From Gyrodactylus bullatarudis (taxonomy: Eukaryota > Platyhelminthes > Monogenea > Gyrodactylidea > Gyrodactylidae): a stretch of DNA of 64,000 nucleotides. The notes under the pieces are model-generated. The model had not been told where the DNA came from, ran no database searches, and saw nothing but the letters and a program-made list of their open reading frames with translations. Location: contig SSNU01000071.1 in assembly GCA_012064415.1 (NCBI GenBank), positions 278,070-342,069 of the forward strand, read 5' to 3'. Below, one piece after another: positions 49,801 to 59,140 of this stretch. The position numbers and the translations under genes are program-made. Numbering within the stretch: the stretch's first letter is position 1; each line of letters opens with the position of its first letter.

Positions 49801-52800
49801 AATTCGAATTCCTGTTGGAAAAATCGAGATTTCTGTAAAAATCATAGATTCATCATCACACAACTTTAGATAGGACCATCCCTAGTAAAATTTATTTTCT
49901 CGGAGATAAAGAATGCTAGCTGAATTATAATTTGTCAGGTTACTATTAAATGTTTGCTCGATAAAATGGTATAATTGATTTTGAACAGGAAAGTAAAAGG
50001 TATCGAATTTTTATGAAACATATTGCGGAATAGATTTTTGTTTTAGACAACATTAAGGAAATACTAAATTTGTCCTTCCATTATATAAAGAGTAAAATTC
50101 GTAAATTTGAAATGAAATCTTTTGTTATCGTATAAAGAGATTTACCTACGCATTTTCTCATATCTTACCGGCCATTCTTGATTTCAGCAAAAAATACAGA
50201 GTTTACAAGAAATACAGAGGGTATACTCTTGAAAATTCTTAACCAGCTAAACTAGAATATCTCTTGTTTTTTTGGCGAGATTGAAAAATGAAAAATTCCA
50301 TTTTAAAACTAAAAACCGATCTCTCAAACTTTGAAAAATTTTATAGTTTCCACCCTATGGCGACATAAATTCATAAAACTTGATCTAATGGGAGAAATCT
50401 TCCCTTAGCATAGGATTATGTTGTTTTTTTTAAAATTCAGACTTGGTTTTTAAGTCTCAGAACATCTGAGGATCAATAAATAGTTTTAAAATTATTGGTC
50501 GCACTTATTTTTGAGCAGAAATTAACTTTTTAATCGATAACTTTTCTAGGAAGAGTGAATGAGAACTTTAATGGCACTATTCCTATTTATAATTGGCTAA
50601 TTATTTGTATATTTAATACAGTAACCAATTTAATAGTTTTTTTTCTAACAGAAAAAATGGAAAAGTAGAAAAAAGGATATATTAACACCAAATGTACATT
50701 TCTCAAAGGTTCATCAGTAGTGTCTCTTTGATAATGATAAAAGTTAAAAGATGAATGAAAATAATAATTTACAAATTATGAAAGAAATAGTAAAAGTTGA
50801 CGAAAAATAGAATAAATGTAAGCTGAAAAAACACCAAAACTCTCCAATAAATAGCAACAGTGGAGAGAAAAGTGAAAAAGCTTACATAGGCCAAGGTAGT
50901 TGAAGGTTATAGGAATAATTCTTTTGAACACATAAGTCTGGTTTATATAAATTTATGAAGAATTTCTCCTTCACCCAAACGTCTGTACTGTCATCACTCG
51001 GGTTTTTGTATAAAATTGAAAAATTCGAAATTGAAGCCTCATGCCCTTCCTGTCTAAGATGCCTAGTTATCGCTGTATCTTTCTTAAGGTGATCGTTCCC
51101 TCTAGTTGACAACTTTCTGATTGTACGTCCTATATAAGAAGATCCGCAGTCACATTGAAATTTATAAATCAATAGAGTCTTCTCTTCAGGTCTCAGTAAA
51201 TCTTTGTGAATCAAATTGAACAATCTCTGAGTTTTAAATACAATTTTCAATTGTATGTTGTTATAATGTTGATCGATGAGATTTGTCAACTTTCTCCTTA
51301 AATCATTACTAAAACCATCTCCTTTGAAATTAAGTTTCATGAAAATTGTGGTCTTCTCAACTTCATCTGTGTTTTCAACGACATCTCTATCGACTGGTAA
51401 GTTGATAAATTTGTCCACAAATTTATTGGGATACCCATTTTCCATTAAACACAACTTCAAATTCTCTATTTCCTTTGGAATTTCTTCTGGACTCGCTATC
51501 CTTCTTATCCTCTTACTCAATCCAATTACTAGACCAACTTTATGTGAAATAGGACTAAAACTAGCAAAATGCAGATATTTGCCATTGTCCGTCTTTTTCT
51601 TGAAGATGTTTCTTTGAATTGAGCCGTCATCTCTTCTAGTTAGTTTAACGTCTAAGAAACTCAGAATATCATTAGATTCTTTTTCCATAGTAAATTTAAT
51701 ATTATATTTAATATTTATATTTTTATATTTATATTTATATTTAATAGAATGAAACGAATTCATCTTTAAGAAAAAGTCATCTGATGATACATTCGGTTTC
51801 ATCAAAATAAAATTCGTGACTTTTTAAAATCGAATAAGATAAACTCAAAGAATCCTAGAATTAAAATACACGCGTCGAAGCTAAAAATTTGAAATATTTT
51901 GCATTCTTTTAGCTTTGAGCTTGCAAATTTTAAATTTCAATATTACTCCCAATAGACAATGTCTAGTAGACATGGGAATCAAAGATTTCGAATTTCTCAT
52001 TTTTAAAGAAATTGAAAATTCAACGTTTAGTCAATGATGATGATATCCCTTGTTGTATTGTTCTCCAAAGTTCTCTAAAAATTCCTATTTTCTCATTAAA
52101 CTATACTTTTGGTTAGTCTTTTTGACATCGGTTCTTTTCATTTGTAGACACTGTCAGAGATGAAGATATTTTCACCAAACGAGAAATCATACCGGATCCC
52201 ATAGTCCAAAATCTTGTTGATGATGTATCCAAGTCAATTATGGAGAAATTAAGCAAGGTTATTGGCAAAGTTGAAACTGAATTAGACGGCCGCTTCAACA
52301 TGATTCGAACTCAGGAGACGAATCTGGGTAATTTTCTCTGTGATGTCGCCATGACAACTGTAGATGCTGATTGCTGTCTAATCAATTCTGGGTCAATACG
52401 CATTGACAAGCTCATTCCACCTGGACCGATAACATTAAAGACGCTCAATTTAATTTTACCCGGCATAGACCAAGTTGTGGTCATAGAACTGAGTGGATTA
52501 GAAATCCTTGAGGTTCTGGAAAATTCGGTCTCCAAGGCAAGTCCAAACTTAAGCTAGACTTGAAATGAAGATGAGGATTAACTATTCTTTTTACAAAAAA
52601 ATCTCAATATTTTTCTACCGGAGCGTAAGGAATAGAGATGTAACGAATTTTGACCTTTTAAACGTAGTATAAATTCATTGAAAATCTAGCGGCATTTTTA
52701 AAAAGGGGTATTTGCAAAACTAGTATGTTCTAGGGTTGTTTATTCAGAATTAGTATGTTTTTTAATTGAAAAATCAAATCTAGTATGTCTTTTTACGTAA

Positions 52801-55428
52801 GTGCATATAAAAGTAATTTCAGATTCAGTATGTCCATGAGTTTTGTTTTTAAATTTAGTATGTTTTCGCTCAAAATTAGTATGTATTATTAGATTTTATT
52901 TATAAATAACCTGTTTTGTTTTCAAACTTAGTATATACTATATACATTTTTGGTCTTGGATCAGAGCAAAGACATTGATTCAATCCTTTCAAATCTAAAT
53001 TCAATGCATCCAAATATAGAATTCACTTGAAAAATTCTTATCTTTAAACTTGAATATTATCACAGACAAGCATTTTGATACTTGATCTTGAATAAAATAA
53101 TGTCAAGAACTCAGAGTGTACTATCATTCGACAAGGTTGAAAAATTTGTTACATCTCTAGTAAGGAAGAAATATATATTTCTTGAATTTCATGATAAAAT
53201 GAAATGTTGTAAGAAAGAATTTCGGAAAAAAACCAATCTGGTCGAAATTCAAGACCGTTTTTCGAAGATCTGCCAAGTTTCCACTTTTTCAACTCAAATT
53301 TTTGAAATAGATTTCGAAGTTTTAAAGCAACTTGATACACTTTTGGTTCAACATTAGACGAAGAATTAAAACCTTAGGCCTGAGATTGAGGAAAAGTCGC
53401 GATTTTCAACAAAAAGTTAAACTTTTTAAATTTCCTTCGTGATAATCGACAAATTCAGATTTTTCCATTTCCCACAATAACGACAAATTTCTATGAACTT
53501 TTTTAGATGAATTCGAATTCTTTATCTAATGATGACCCGAAATGTCAAAAATTAGTTGCTTAAATCATCGGAATCCATAAAAATTCTAAACTCAAACTAA
53601 AATATAGGCCTAATTTTGACCAGATGGAATTGTTAAAAAAATTTGTTTTTGACTTTCCGGAGAAAAAGATTAACTAGAATAATTTCGTTCTAGGTGCTTG
53701 GGTAATATACCCCACAGGAACGTCTTATTTGGTAATGAATTAGCCTATGTCGCTGAATGTTACAGCTTACTAGTACGAAAGAAATAATCAAAGTATACAT
53801 ATTTGGTAAACATATACTCGCGTTTCGTCCTCTTTTGGACTCATCACTATGCCACAACCTAGCATTGTAGTCCAATGCTCAATCCACTCGTCCAATTTAA
53901 ATTATTTCTACATGCTGTAGCGTACCCCTAGTGTTTTCAAACTAATGAATAGTGCAGCACCAATACTTGTAGACGAATGCTCAATCCACTCGTCAATGCG
54001 ATATTTCTTAGGTTCAAATCTCAGGTTGTGGCATACTGATGAGTCCGAAAGAGGACGAAACGCGAGTATATGTTTACCAAATATGTATACTTTGATTATT
54101 TCTTTCGTACTAGTCTTGGTGGGATCAATTAGTAAGCTGTAACATTCAGCGACATAGGCTAATCCATTTCCAAATAAGACGTTCCTGTGGGGTATATTAC
54201 CCAAGGACCTAGAACGAAATTATTCTAGTTAGTTGAGTTTTTCGTAGATATCTAAAGACTAAAGCAGTCTTATTGGTCTTAGATCCAAAAGATTCTCTTA
54301 TCAATTGAATATGCCAGATTCAAATAGTATTTTTTTGGATCTAAAGCCAAGAATTCCAAGATTGATCTTTAAAAAGATGCAAAATTAAAACTAGTTTTAT
54401 CCATCTTGTATACCAGATATCCCTATCTTCTTTCGTTACACACTCTAGACAAGAATTTTGATACCCCATCTTGATGGAAAAATTATACAAAAATTTCTAT
54501 GAATTTTAAAATAGTTTGACCATAACTCTATATAGTCAGGATAACGGATTACCTTTTCATAAAAATGTATAAGTATATTAAGTAACGAGAGTAATGCAAG
54601 AGATTTTTTTCTCAAGTCAGAATCTATTGAATCATGATAAATTTGTATACCGTTATTATTTTGTTCTTGATAAAAAAGAACTCAATTTAAAATCGTAACT
54701 TTAAAATCCAAACCAACAATTTTAAAAATTCAAATTCAAATTTTTGAGTTGCCGAATCAAAGTAAAAAACAATTTCTACAAAATGCAAACTTTTTCTAAT
54801 CAAATGATTTTTAGATTTTAAGTAAATTAAAATTCTTTTATAGATACCAGCTTTGGAGGGAAGATTTGCTCAAGTCAGTAATATCGTATTTAAATATAGA
54901 AAAAATTCTCCGCCTGGAAGTCGAGTTATAAAAGAAAGTGTCCTTATAGATGAGAAACCTCTTATTTTAACTAGAAAGTACAACGTTGCCATGAATGAGT
55001 TCCTATCCTCAGGGAAAGATGGCTATGATGTTTTGGTTGGTAAACGAATCATTCTAGATTCTGAAGAGAGTCTTCCTCTCATCACAGCGGTTACAAACTA
55101 TTTCAAGACCGTATCAGTAATTAATGGTCTCACGAAGAAACGAACAAATCATTTTCAACATTTGACACAAGTAGTTCATCGTCAGAGTACGAATAAAAAT
55201 ATTGCCGTAGCTCTTTCAGGGCTGTTGGGACAATTTTCAATGCCTATTCAAGTCAAAGAAAACATTCAAATGATTGAAGAAGTTATTAGGGAACCGGAAA
55301 TCGAAAAACACCCTGAAGAGAACGAAAATTTGTGGGGCAAATTGAAGACAATGGTGGAAAAAAAAGATAGAGAAAGATGTCGTGTGGCTCCCAAAATTGA
55401 AGGGCGTATTATTCCCGTTGATGACTAG
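46900..55428 (+). CDS. 5'-nucleotidase-family metallophosphoesterase, intracellular form
   Basis: Member of the 5'-nucleotidase/UshA family, which hydrolyses nucleotide or sugar-nucleotide phosphoesters with two metal ions. Exons are 46900-47337, 47705-48050, 52148-52536 and 54844-55428, giving 585 residues. Metal-site motifs are HFNDVYN (12-18), SGDALSPS, GNHDFDFG (89-96), ALTHMRWPND and GGHDHD (214-219). The C-terminal substrate domain has NSGSIR and a GRFAQVSNIVF strand. No signal peptide follows the ATG, unlike the secreted CD73 type, so a cytosolic enzyme is likely; annotated invertebrate relatives carry many names and the substrate is unknown. Intron 3 uses a GC donor (AAG then GCAAGT). 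Introns 2 and 3 contain the Penelope-like, family 2 and ribozyme-SINE copies. Confidence 0.9.
49078..49517. mobile_element. Family 2 MITE, second full copy (inverted)
   Basis: It runs from CTAGTAGGGTGATG to TTTTATCCTAGCCTATT. Its interior is the reverse complement of 31916-32311 with moderate divergence. It lies in phosphoesterase intron 2. Confidence 0.7.
49640..49872. repeat. Half copy of foldback family 1
   Basis: It matches the right arm of the 15.8-16.5 kb element, including AAAGTGAGCAACATGAGTGG and a terminal AATCATAGATTC. The other arm is absent. Confidence 0.5.
50665..51810 (-). mobile_element. Penelope-like retroelement, 5' truncated
   Basis: It holds an open GIY-YIG-containing frame and, at its 3' side, the same AATGTACATTTCTCAAAG block as the 7.0-7.9 kb copy. 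The 5' reverse transcriptase part is mostly missing. Confidence 0.75.
50882..51805 (-). CDS. Penelope-like element polyprotein fragment, GIY-YIG endonuclease
   Basis: An open frame of about 307 codons with no stop. It covers the end of the reverse transcriptase/linker and the C-terminal GIY-YIG nuclease. The motif CDCGSSYIGRTIRKLSTRGNDH supplies the YIG and the following arginine; HEASISNF fits the downstream conserved block. The C-terminus is SYNLQLPWPM. A simple repeat near the N-terminal end encodes alternating Tyr/Lys. There is no clear host start codon, so this is a truncated but still open element gene. Confidence 0.75.
   Translation of the reverse strand: MMKPNVSSDDFFLKMNSFHSIKYKYKYKNINIKYNIKFTMEKESNDILSFLDVKLTRRDDGSIQRNIFKKKTDNGKYLHFASFSPISHKVGLVIGLSKRIRRIASPEEIPKEIENLKLCLMENGYPNKFVDKFINLPVDRDVVENTDEVEKTTIFMKLNFKGDGFSNDLRRKLTNLIDQHYNNIQLKIVFKTQRLFNLIHKDLLRPEEKTLLIYKFQCDCGSSYIGRTIRKLSTRGNDHLKKDTAITRHLRQEGHEASISNFSILYKNPSDDSTDVWVKEKFFINLYKPDLCVQKNYSYNLQLPWPM
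52721..52936 (+). repeat. Spaced TAGTATGT motif array
   Basis: TAGTATGT or a one-base variant begins at 52721, 52751, 52781, 52826, 52856, 52877 and 52929. The first five intervals include three of exactly 30 bp and one of 45 bp, with little conservation between motifs. It lies in phosphoesterase intron 3. Confidence 0.6.
53809..53853 (-). ncRNA. Hammerhead ribozyme motif, probably inactive
   Basis: Minus-strand core with stem I GGCAUA/UAUGUU, stem II GUCC/GGAC, GAAA, and a GCGA-capped stem III before GUA. The conserved CUGAUGA has become GUGAUGA; losing the C3-G8 pair normally abolishes cleavage. Confidence 0.65.
54030..54074 (+). ncRNA. Hammerhead ribozyme, type I, complete core
   Basis: Stem I pairs GGCAUA (54030-54035) with UAUGUU (54069-54074), including two G-U pairs. 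CUGAUGA (54036-54042) is followed by stem II GUCC/GGAC with a GAAAGA loop, then GAAA (54057-54060). Stem III is only two pairs, A-U and C-G, capped by the GNRA tetraloop GCGA. The cleavage triplet is GUA, predicted after 54068. Every invariant core nucleotide is present. Such short-stem-III type I hammerheads are known from animal retroelements. Activity is inferred and may be stronger in a dimer. Confidence 0.8.
54844..55428 (+). other. Last exon of the phosphoesterase gene
   Basis: Listed separately because it lies 2.3 kb from exon 3 across the GC-AG intron. It begins IPALEGRFAQVSNI after TTTTATAG and ends at TAG. It completes the 5'-nucleotidase C-terminal domain. Confidence 0.85.
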
Positions 55429-56245
55429 TTTCTTTTAAATGGCACTTTTATTTTCATACTATATATTCGCAAGTGTAATGACTTTATTTCAGGTATGATT
55501 CAATGACCTTGAAACTTTTCATTTATATTCTTATATCTACTTACAAGTAAATATATTATAAAAAGAAAAATAATTGATTAAAAGTGTAATTATAATCTAA
55601 ATTAGTGAATTGTAAGAATTACTTTTGTGCTGAGCAAAATTATTATTTTTTATTTAATTCTTATAGGGTTTTTTTTGTAACTGGGATAAGTGCTCATGTC
55701 TTCTAATTATCTTAAATCCGATGCGTAGAAGTCACAAATTTTGCCTTGGATATAAGATTCAATGTGTTTCTAATTTATAAGTTGATTAAGAAACAATCCA
55801 AACATGCAGGCATAGACGCATTTCGTATCCGAGAAGCCAACCAGAGAAGAGAATTGATATAAACATGAGGTAATTTATTAAAAATAGAATACGATAGATG
55901 TTCACTTTGAATTTAGTAATAAAATGCAAAGATTCAGGCAAAATATACATAAATTTGAATATGGTTTTTCATGAGGTTAAAAAATCTCTTGCTCAAAAAT
56001 AAAGAGAAATAATTATGAAATGCACAAGAGAGACGTAGTTAGTTATTAAATGTACTTAAATCGGCCAATCATTATTCTCTAATAGCGATAGATTTGGAAT
56101 TTCTATTTGCCTGTCATGCCATTCAGAGTTTTTTCACTTTTAGAGTACATTAGAGTTAACAAAAATAAGAATTACAAGGTTAATTAAATAAATAAGAAAA
56201 AATCTCAGAACTGTTTTTCTTAATGTGAAATGCTCATGGGTCTAT
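55429..56245. other. Convergent intergenic stretch
   Basis: About 800 bp between the phosphoesterase stop (plus) and the p53-like stop (minus). It should contain both 3' untranslated regions. No exon or repeat was recognised. Confidence 0.4.
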
Positions 56246-58184
56246 TTAATTTGAGTTTGTTTGTTCGTAATCACCAAAAATTCCGGCTATTTGAGTGTCA
56301 CTGAAAAGGTCCATATCTAAGGAAGAGATCAATTCGGAATTTTGATTCAGGCAAATGCTAGTCGGATTATTTTCGTATTGAGTGCTATTCTGGAGAGTCT
56401 GTCGTTTGAGGAGCAACATTTGGTCCTTTACAAGACACAGGGTACGATAGATGTTCTCATCATCTGTCTGAAAATAGATATTATTATATTTAGTTACAAG
56501 ATGAAAAACAGAATATATATATTCTGAAGAATATAATCTGACTCACTGTAATCACATACTTTTCCGAAGATAATTTTGCTGAAAAGAGGAAAAAATAGTA
56601 GATTGATTCATGATAACATTTTCTTAAGAGACCTATAGAGATTTTTCATTAATATTTTTTTAACCAATCAAAAACAAGGTTGAATGGAAATTTCGTATTA
56701 TCTTATTCGTAGATCGTGGTCATCCAATAAAAATCTAACAAAATCTCTAGACTCTGGTTAGTTGAAATTTTAAAAAATTCCATAGGTCCACAATGTATTA
56801 CAATGCATCTCGGGACTGTTGAGAATAAACAAATTCGAAATTGCTAAATTAGAAAAATCGTTTAGAGTAAAATTAATGAAAACTTACGCAAAATATTTGA
56901 AGGACCCTTCCGTTTGAGAATTTTCTTGTTTTTTTCTGTATTTCGTTTAATATATCTCTCAGAATCTCTTGATGGACACGAGCAACTTATCACAAAGAAT
57001 TGGGAACAGCATACCCTCTGACTACGAGAATAAAGTAGAAAAAATCAAATTGTATAGAAGCCATACTGGCTATTTCATTCATGAAAAAAAAACAGATAGC
57101 CATGTTTTATTAAAAAAAATAAATTCATAAAAGTGTAAAAATTTTGGTAATTTTACATTTCTTAATTTTAAAAGGACAGTATATTGGGAAGTTTATACAT
57201 TCACAGTGTATGGGATATTGATTTATTAATAAAAATAACTCAAATTATTACTATGAGTATTTGGAGGAATGCTTATTGAGAATATTTTTGTCATATCAAT
57301 GAAAGAAGTTCATTTCTCTTGGGTAACTAAGCAATAGTCTGCAAACATTTTTCAAATTTACATTTCAATCAGAAATCCGTTCTATGCTAATCATAATGCT
57401 GTATCATGTTCTTCTATGAATACGATTTTGTTTTTCAATTTATATCAAATTAGAGATGGATCTGAATTCGAGGATAAATTCTGTTTCAATTATGTAACTA
57501 AGCAGATAACCTCTTGAAGAAAATAGAAGAATATTTCTTGAGATTGATTTTAATTAATTTCATTGAATATTTTGAAAGGGTCTTTTGAGTAAGAATCAAA
57601 TTTTTATCATCTCTAAAACCTTGTTAATGTAAAAATTATTCAATCATTTATGAAATACAAGCATTTTAACCCAACCTGTAATTACCGACAAGAAAAGTTG
57701 TGAAAAGTGAGGAGAAAACGACGTAGAGACAGTGGACAGCAGAAATTTCAGAGGTTTCATTCTTGGTTCAGTTATTTGTGAAAAGAACCAATTCTGAAAC
57801 ATCAAAATGACTGGACATTTTCTAAAAGGTGGAAGTTTTGTTTTGACTTGGTCTATGGAATACTCTATCATTATCATTGATAACTGATATCTTAAAAGTG
57901 TAACTTACTCCTTGAAAAATAGTTCAATCAAAATGTAGATATCTTTCCTCAGTTTTCCTATGCATTTTGAGTTTAGGTGGGGAAAAGCAATGCGTATCGG
58001 TATTTTAAAATGCGACTTTGATTGATTATTCTCACACACATGCAGTGGTAACCTGACATCAATTGTCTTATATCCATCAACTGTGGAATTGACAGCTGTA
58101 AGATTCTCCAGTTCATCTTCCTTCGAAGATAAATCCCGATTTGAAATAACATCGAATCCTCGGAATTCCATAAAACTAGTTGGT
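56246..58184 (-). CDS. Highly divergent p53/p63/p73-family candidate
   Basis: p53-family proteins are tetrameric transcription factors acting in DNA damage and germline control. Proposed minus exons: 58184-57909, 57890 to about 57690, 57021-56888, 56578-56547 (32 nt) and 56467-56246. Exon 3 has QFFVISCSCPSRDSE, matching the DNA-contact helix signature F-x-V-x-x-C-x-C-P-x-R-D, followed by a Lys/Arg-rich stretch. Exons 4-5 join in phase to read EKYVITTDDENIYRTLCLVK, similar to the tetramerisation domain. Earlier exons align weakly with the beta-sandwich (FPHLNSK, a later KCP). Most zinc ligands and the GGMNRRP loop are missing. An 18-nt intron is needed between exons 1 and 2; the join of exons 2 and 3 is unresolved. 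The start may be ATG 58171 or upstream. Confidence 0.5.
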
Positions 58185-58563
58185 CTAAAAATAATTGGAT
58201 TATGAAAGCCCTTTATGTACTATTTTAAGTAGGTCAATAATAGGATTCTCAGCCATGCTCATCCAAACGTTTCGACATTGATTGTTTTCACACGTCTTCT
58301 TCAGTGGTACGACAAGTTTGTCAAAAAGAAAATACTATTTATATACTTTCATGATCTCTTACCTATCAGTTTTGTCCGAACAGATTAGAGAATAGAATTA
58401 TACAAGAGGCTGACCTATGATAATAAAGTATTGATAATCAGAAATGAATAGAAAATTAACCTGGTCACTGGTAATTACTATATCCATATGAACTCTAACT
58501 TTATGGAGATTGTCTTCTCACACCTAGATGTTAGAAATTCGGATAAGAAAGTGTCAATTCCAT
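58185..58563. repeat. Repeat relics including a family A SINE tail
   Basis: Positions 58210-58310, read in reverse, resemble 61235-61320: both contain GTCGAAA, GTTTGGAT and an ATGGCT segment. Such sequence recalls Penelope-like element termini. Positions 58460-58563 in reverse are the SINE family A tail, with an uninterrupted GTAATTAC, serving as an empty-site equivalent of the hAT insertion at 2575. Confidence 0.55.
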
Positions 58564-58772
58564 AATAATAAAAATATTTACCCCCAACTCCCTATTATTT
58601 CTCTGGCCCTAATGGCTAATCAGAATGAAAAAATTTTATTTTAGATTGAAAAAATTTTAAATCAGAATTTTTAACTTGCAACTAGCTCTGAAAAAGGTAT
58701 AGATGTAAGAAATTCGGATAAGCAAGTGTCAATTCCATGAGAGAGTCAAATAATATTCAACTCACGTTGGCA

Positions 58773-58815
58773 GATGCAGACGCGTTTCGTCCTTGTTACG
58801 ACTCGTCAGTACACC
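58773..58815 (-). ncRNA. Hammerhead ribozyme motif, left arm
   Basis: A mirror copy of 59025-59067 on the opposite strand, with the same core CUGACGA, short stem II and GAAAC followed by GCGUC. Confidence 0.65.
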
Positions 58816-58953
58816 ATAGCCAGGATTCGAACCCAGGTCTTCAACGTTGTGAGGCAACGCTTCTAACCACTGGGACAGAACCCCCTGTTATTTACAAAAA
58901 ACCAGTGTGTAGGTGGTGTCAAGACTATGGGAGTGTTGAGTAGTATGAGACGG

Positions 58954-59030
58954 AGGGGGTTCTGTCCCAGTGGTTAGAAGCGTTGCCTCACAACGTTGAA
59001 GACCTGGGTTCGAATCCTGGCTATGGTGTA
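58954..59030 (+). promoter_or_regulatory. tRNA-like Pol III promoter region of the family A SINE
   Basis: CCCAGTGGTTAGAAGCG resembles a tRNA A box, and GGTTCGAATCC at 59008-59018 is a canonical B box, 30-35 bases apart as in tRNA genes. The tRNA fold itself is not complete, so this is a derived promoter head. It is mirrored in the left arm (about 58810-58886). Confidence 0.75.
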
Positions 59031-59067
59031 CTGACGAGTCGTAACAAGGACGAAACGCGTCTGCATC
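59025..59067 (+). ncRNA. Hammerhead ribozyme, type I, minimal stem III
   Basis: Stem I pairs GGUGUA (59025-59030) with UGCAUC (59062-59067), with two wobble pairs. CUGACGA (59031-59037) fits CUGANGA. Stem II is GUC/GAC. GAAA is followed by CGCGUC, giving a GUC cleavage triplet at 59059-59061. ACGCGU is self-complementary, so a stable stem III would form between two molecules, as in dimeric hammerheads known from other animal repeats. Activity is inferred. Confidence 0.75.
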
Positions 59068-59140
59068 TGCCAACGTGAGTTGAATATTATTTGACTCTCT
59101 CATGGAATTGACACTTGCTTATCCGAATTTCTTACATCTA

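Larger units (their letters stand above)
53671..54230. mobile_element. Inverted pair of family B hammerhead-SINEs
   Basis: Head-to-head arms 53671-53860 and 54023-54230 begin and end with AACTAGAATAATTTCG and its reverse complement. Each arm holds a ribozyme motif and a tail containing TGTTACAGCTTACTA. The right arm has about 18 extra bases near its tail. In the spacer, AATGCTCAATCCACTCGTC occurs twice in the same orientation. GGTTCAAATCT at 54011-54021 fits a Pol III B box. Confidence 0.75.

Noticed and set aside
57640..57689. Continuation of the second p53-like exon past 57690
   Set aside because: The frame loses resemblance to the family and ends at TGA; an intron probably begins before this, but the donor could not be fixed.
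58210..58310. Possible first exon of the p53-like gene beginning MAENPIIDLL
   Set aside because: A diverged copy occurs in inverse orientation at 61.24-61.32 kb, so it is a repeat, and its only donor is out of phase with the next exon.
58260..58320. Hammerhead-like CTGAAGA ... GAAACG on the minus strand
   Set aside because: Stem II cannot pair in register between the two core boxes. It looks like a Penelope-type terminal sequence, not a folded ribozyme.
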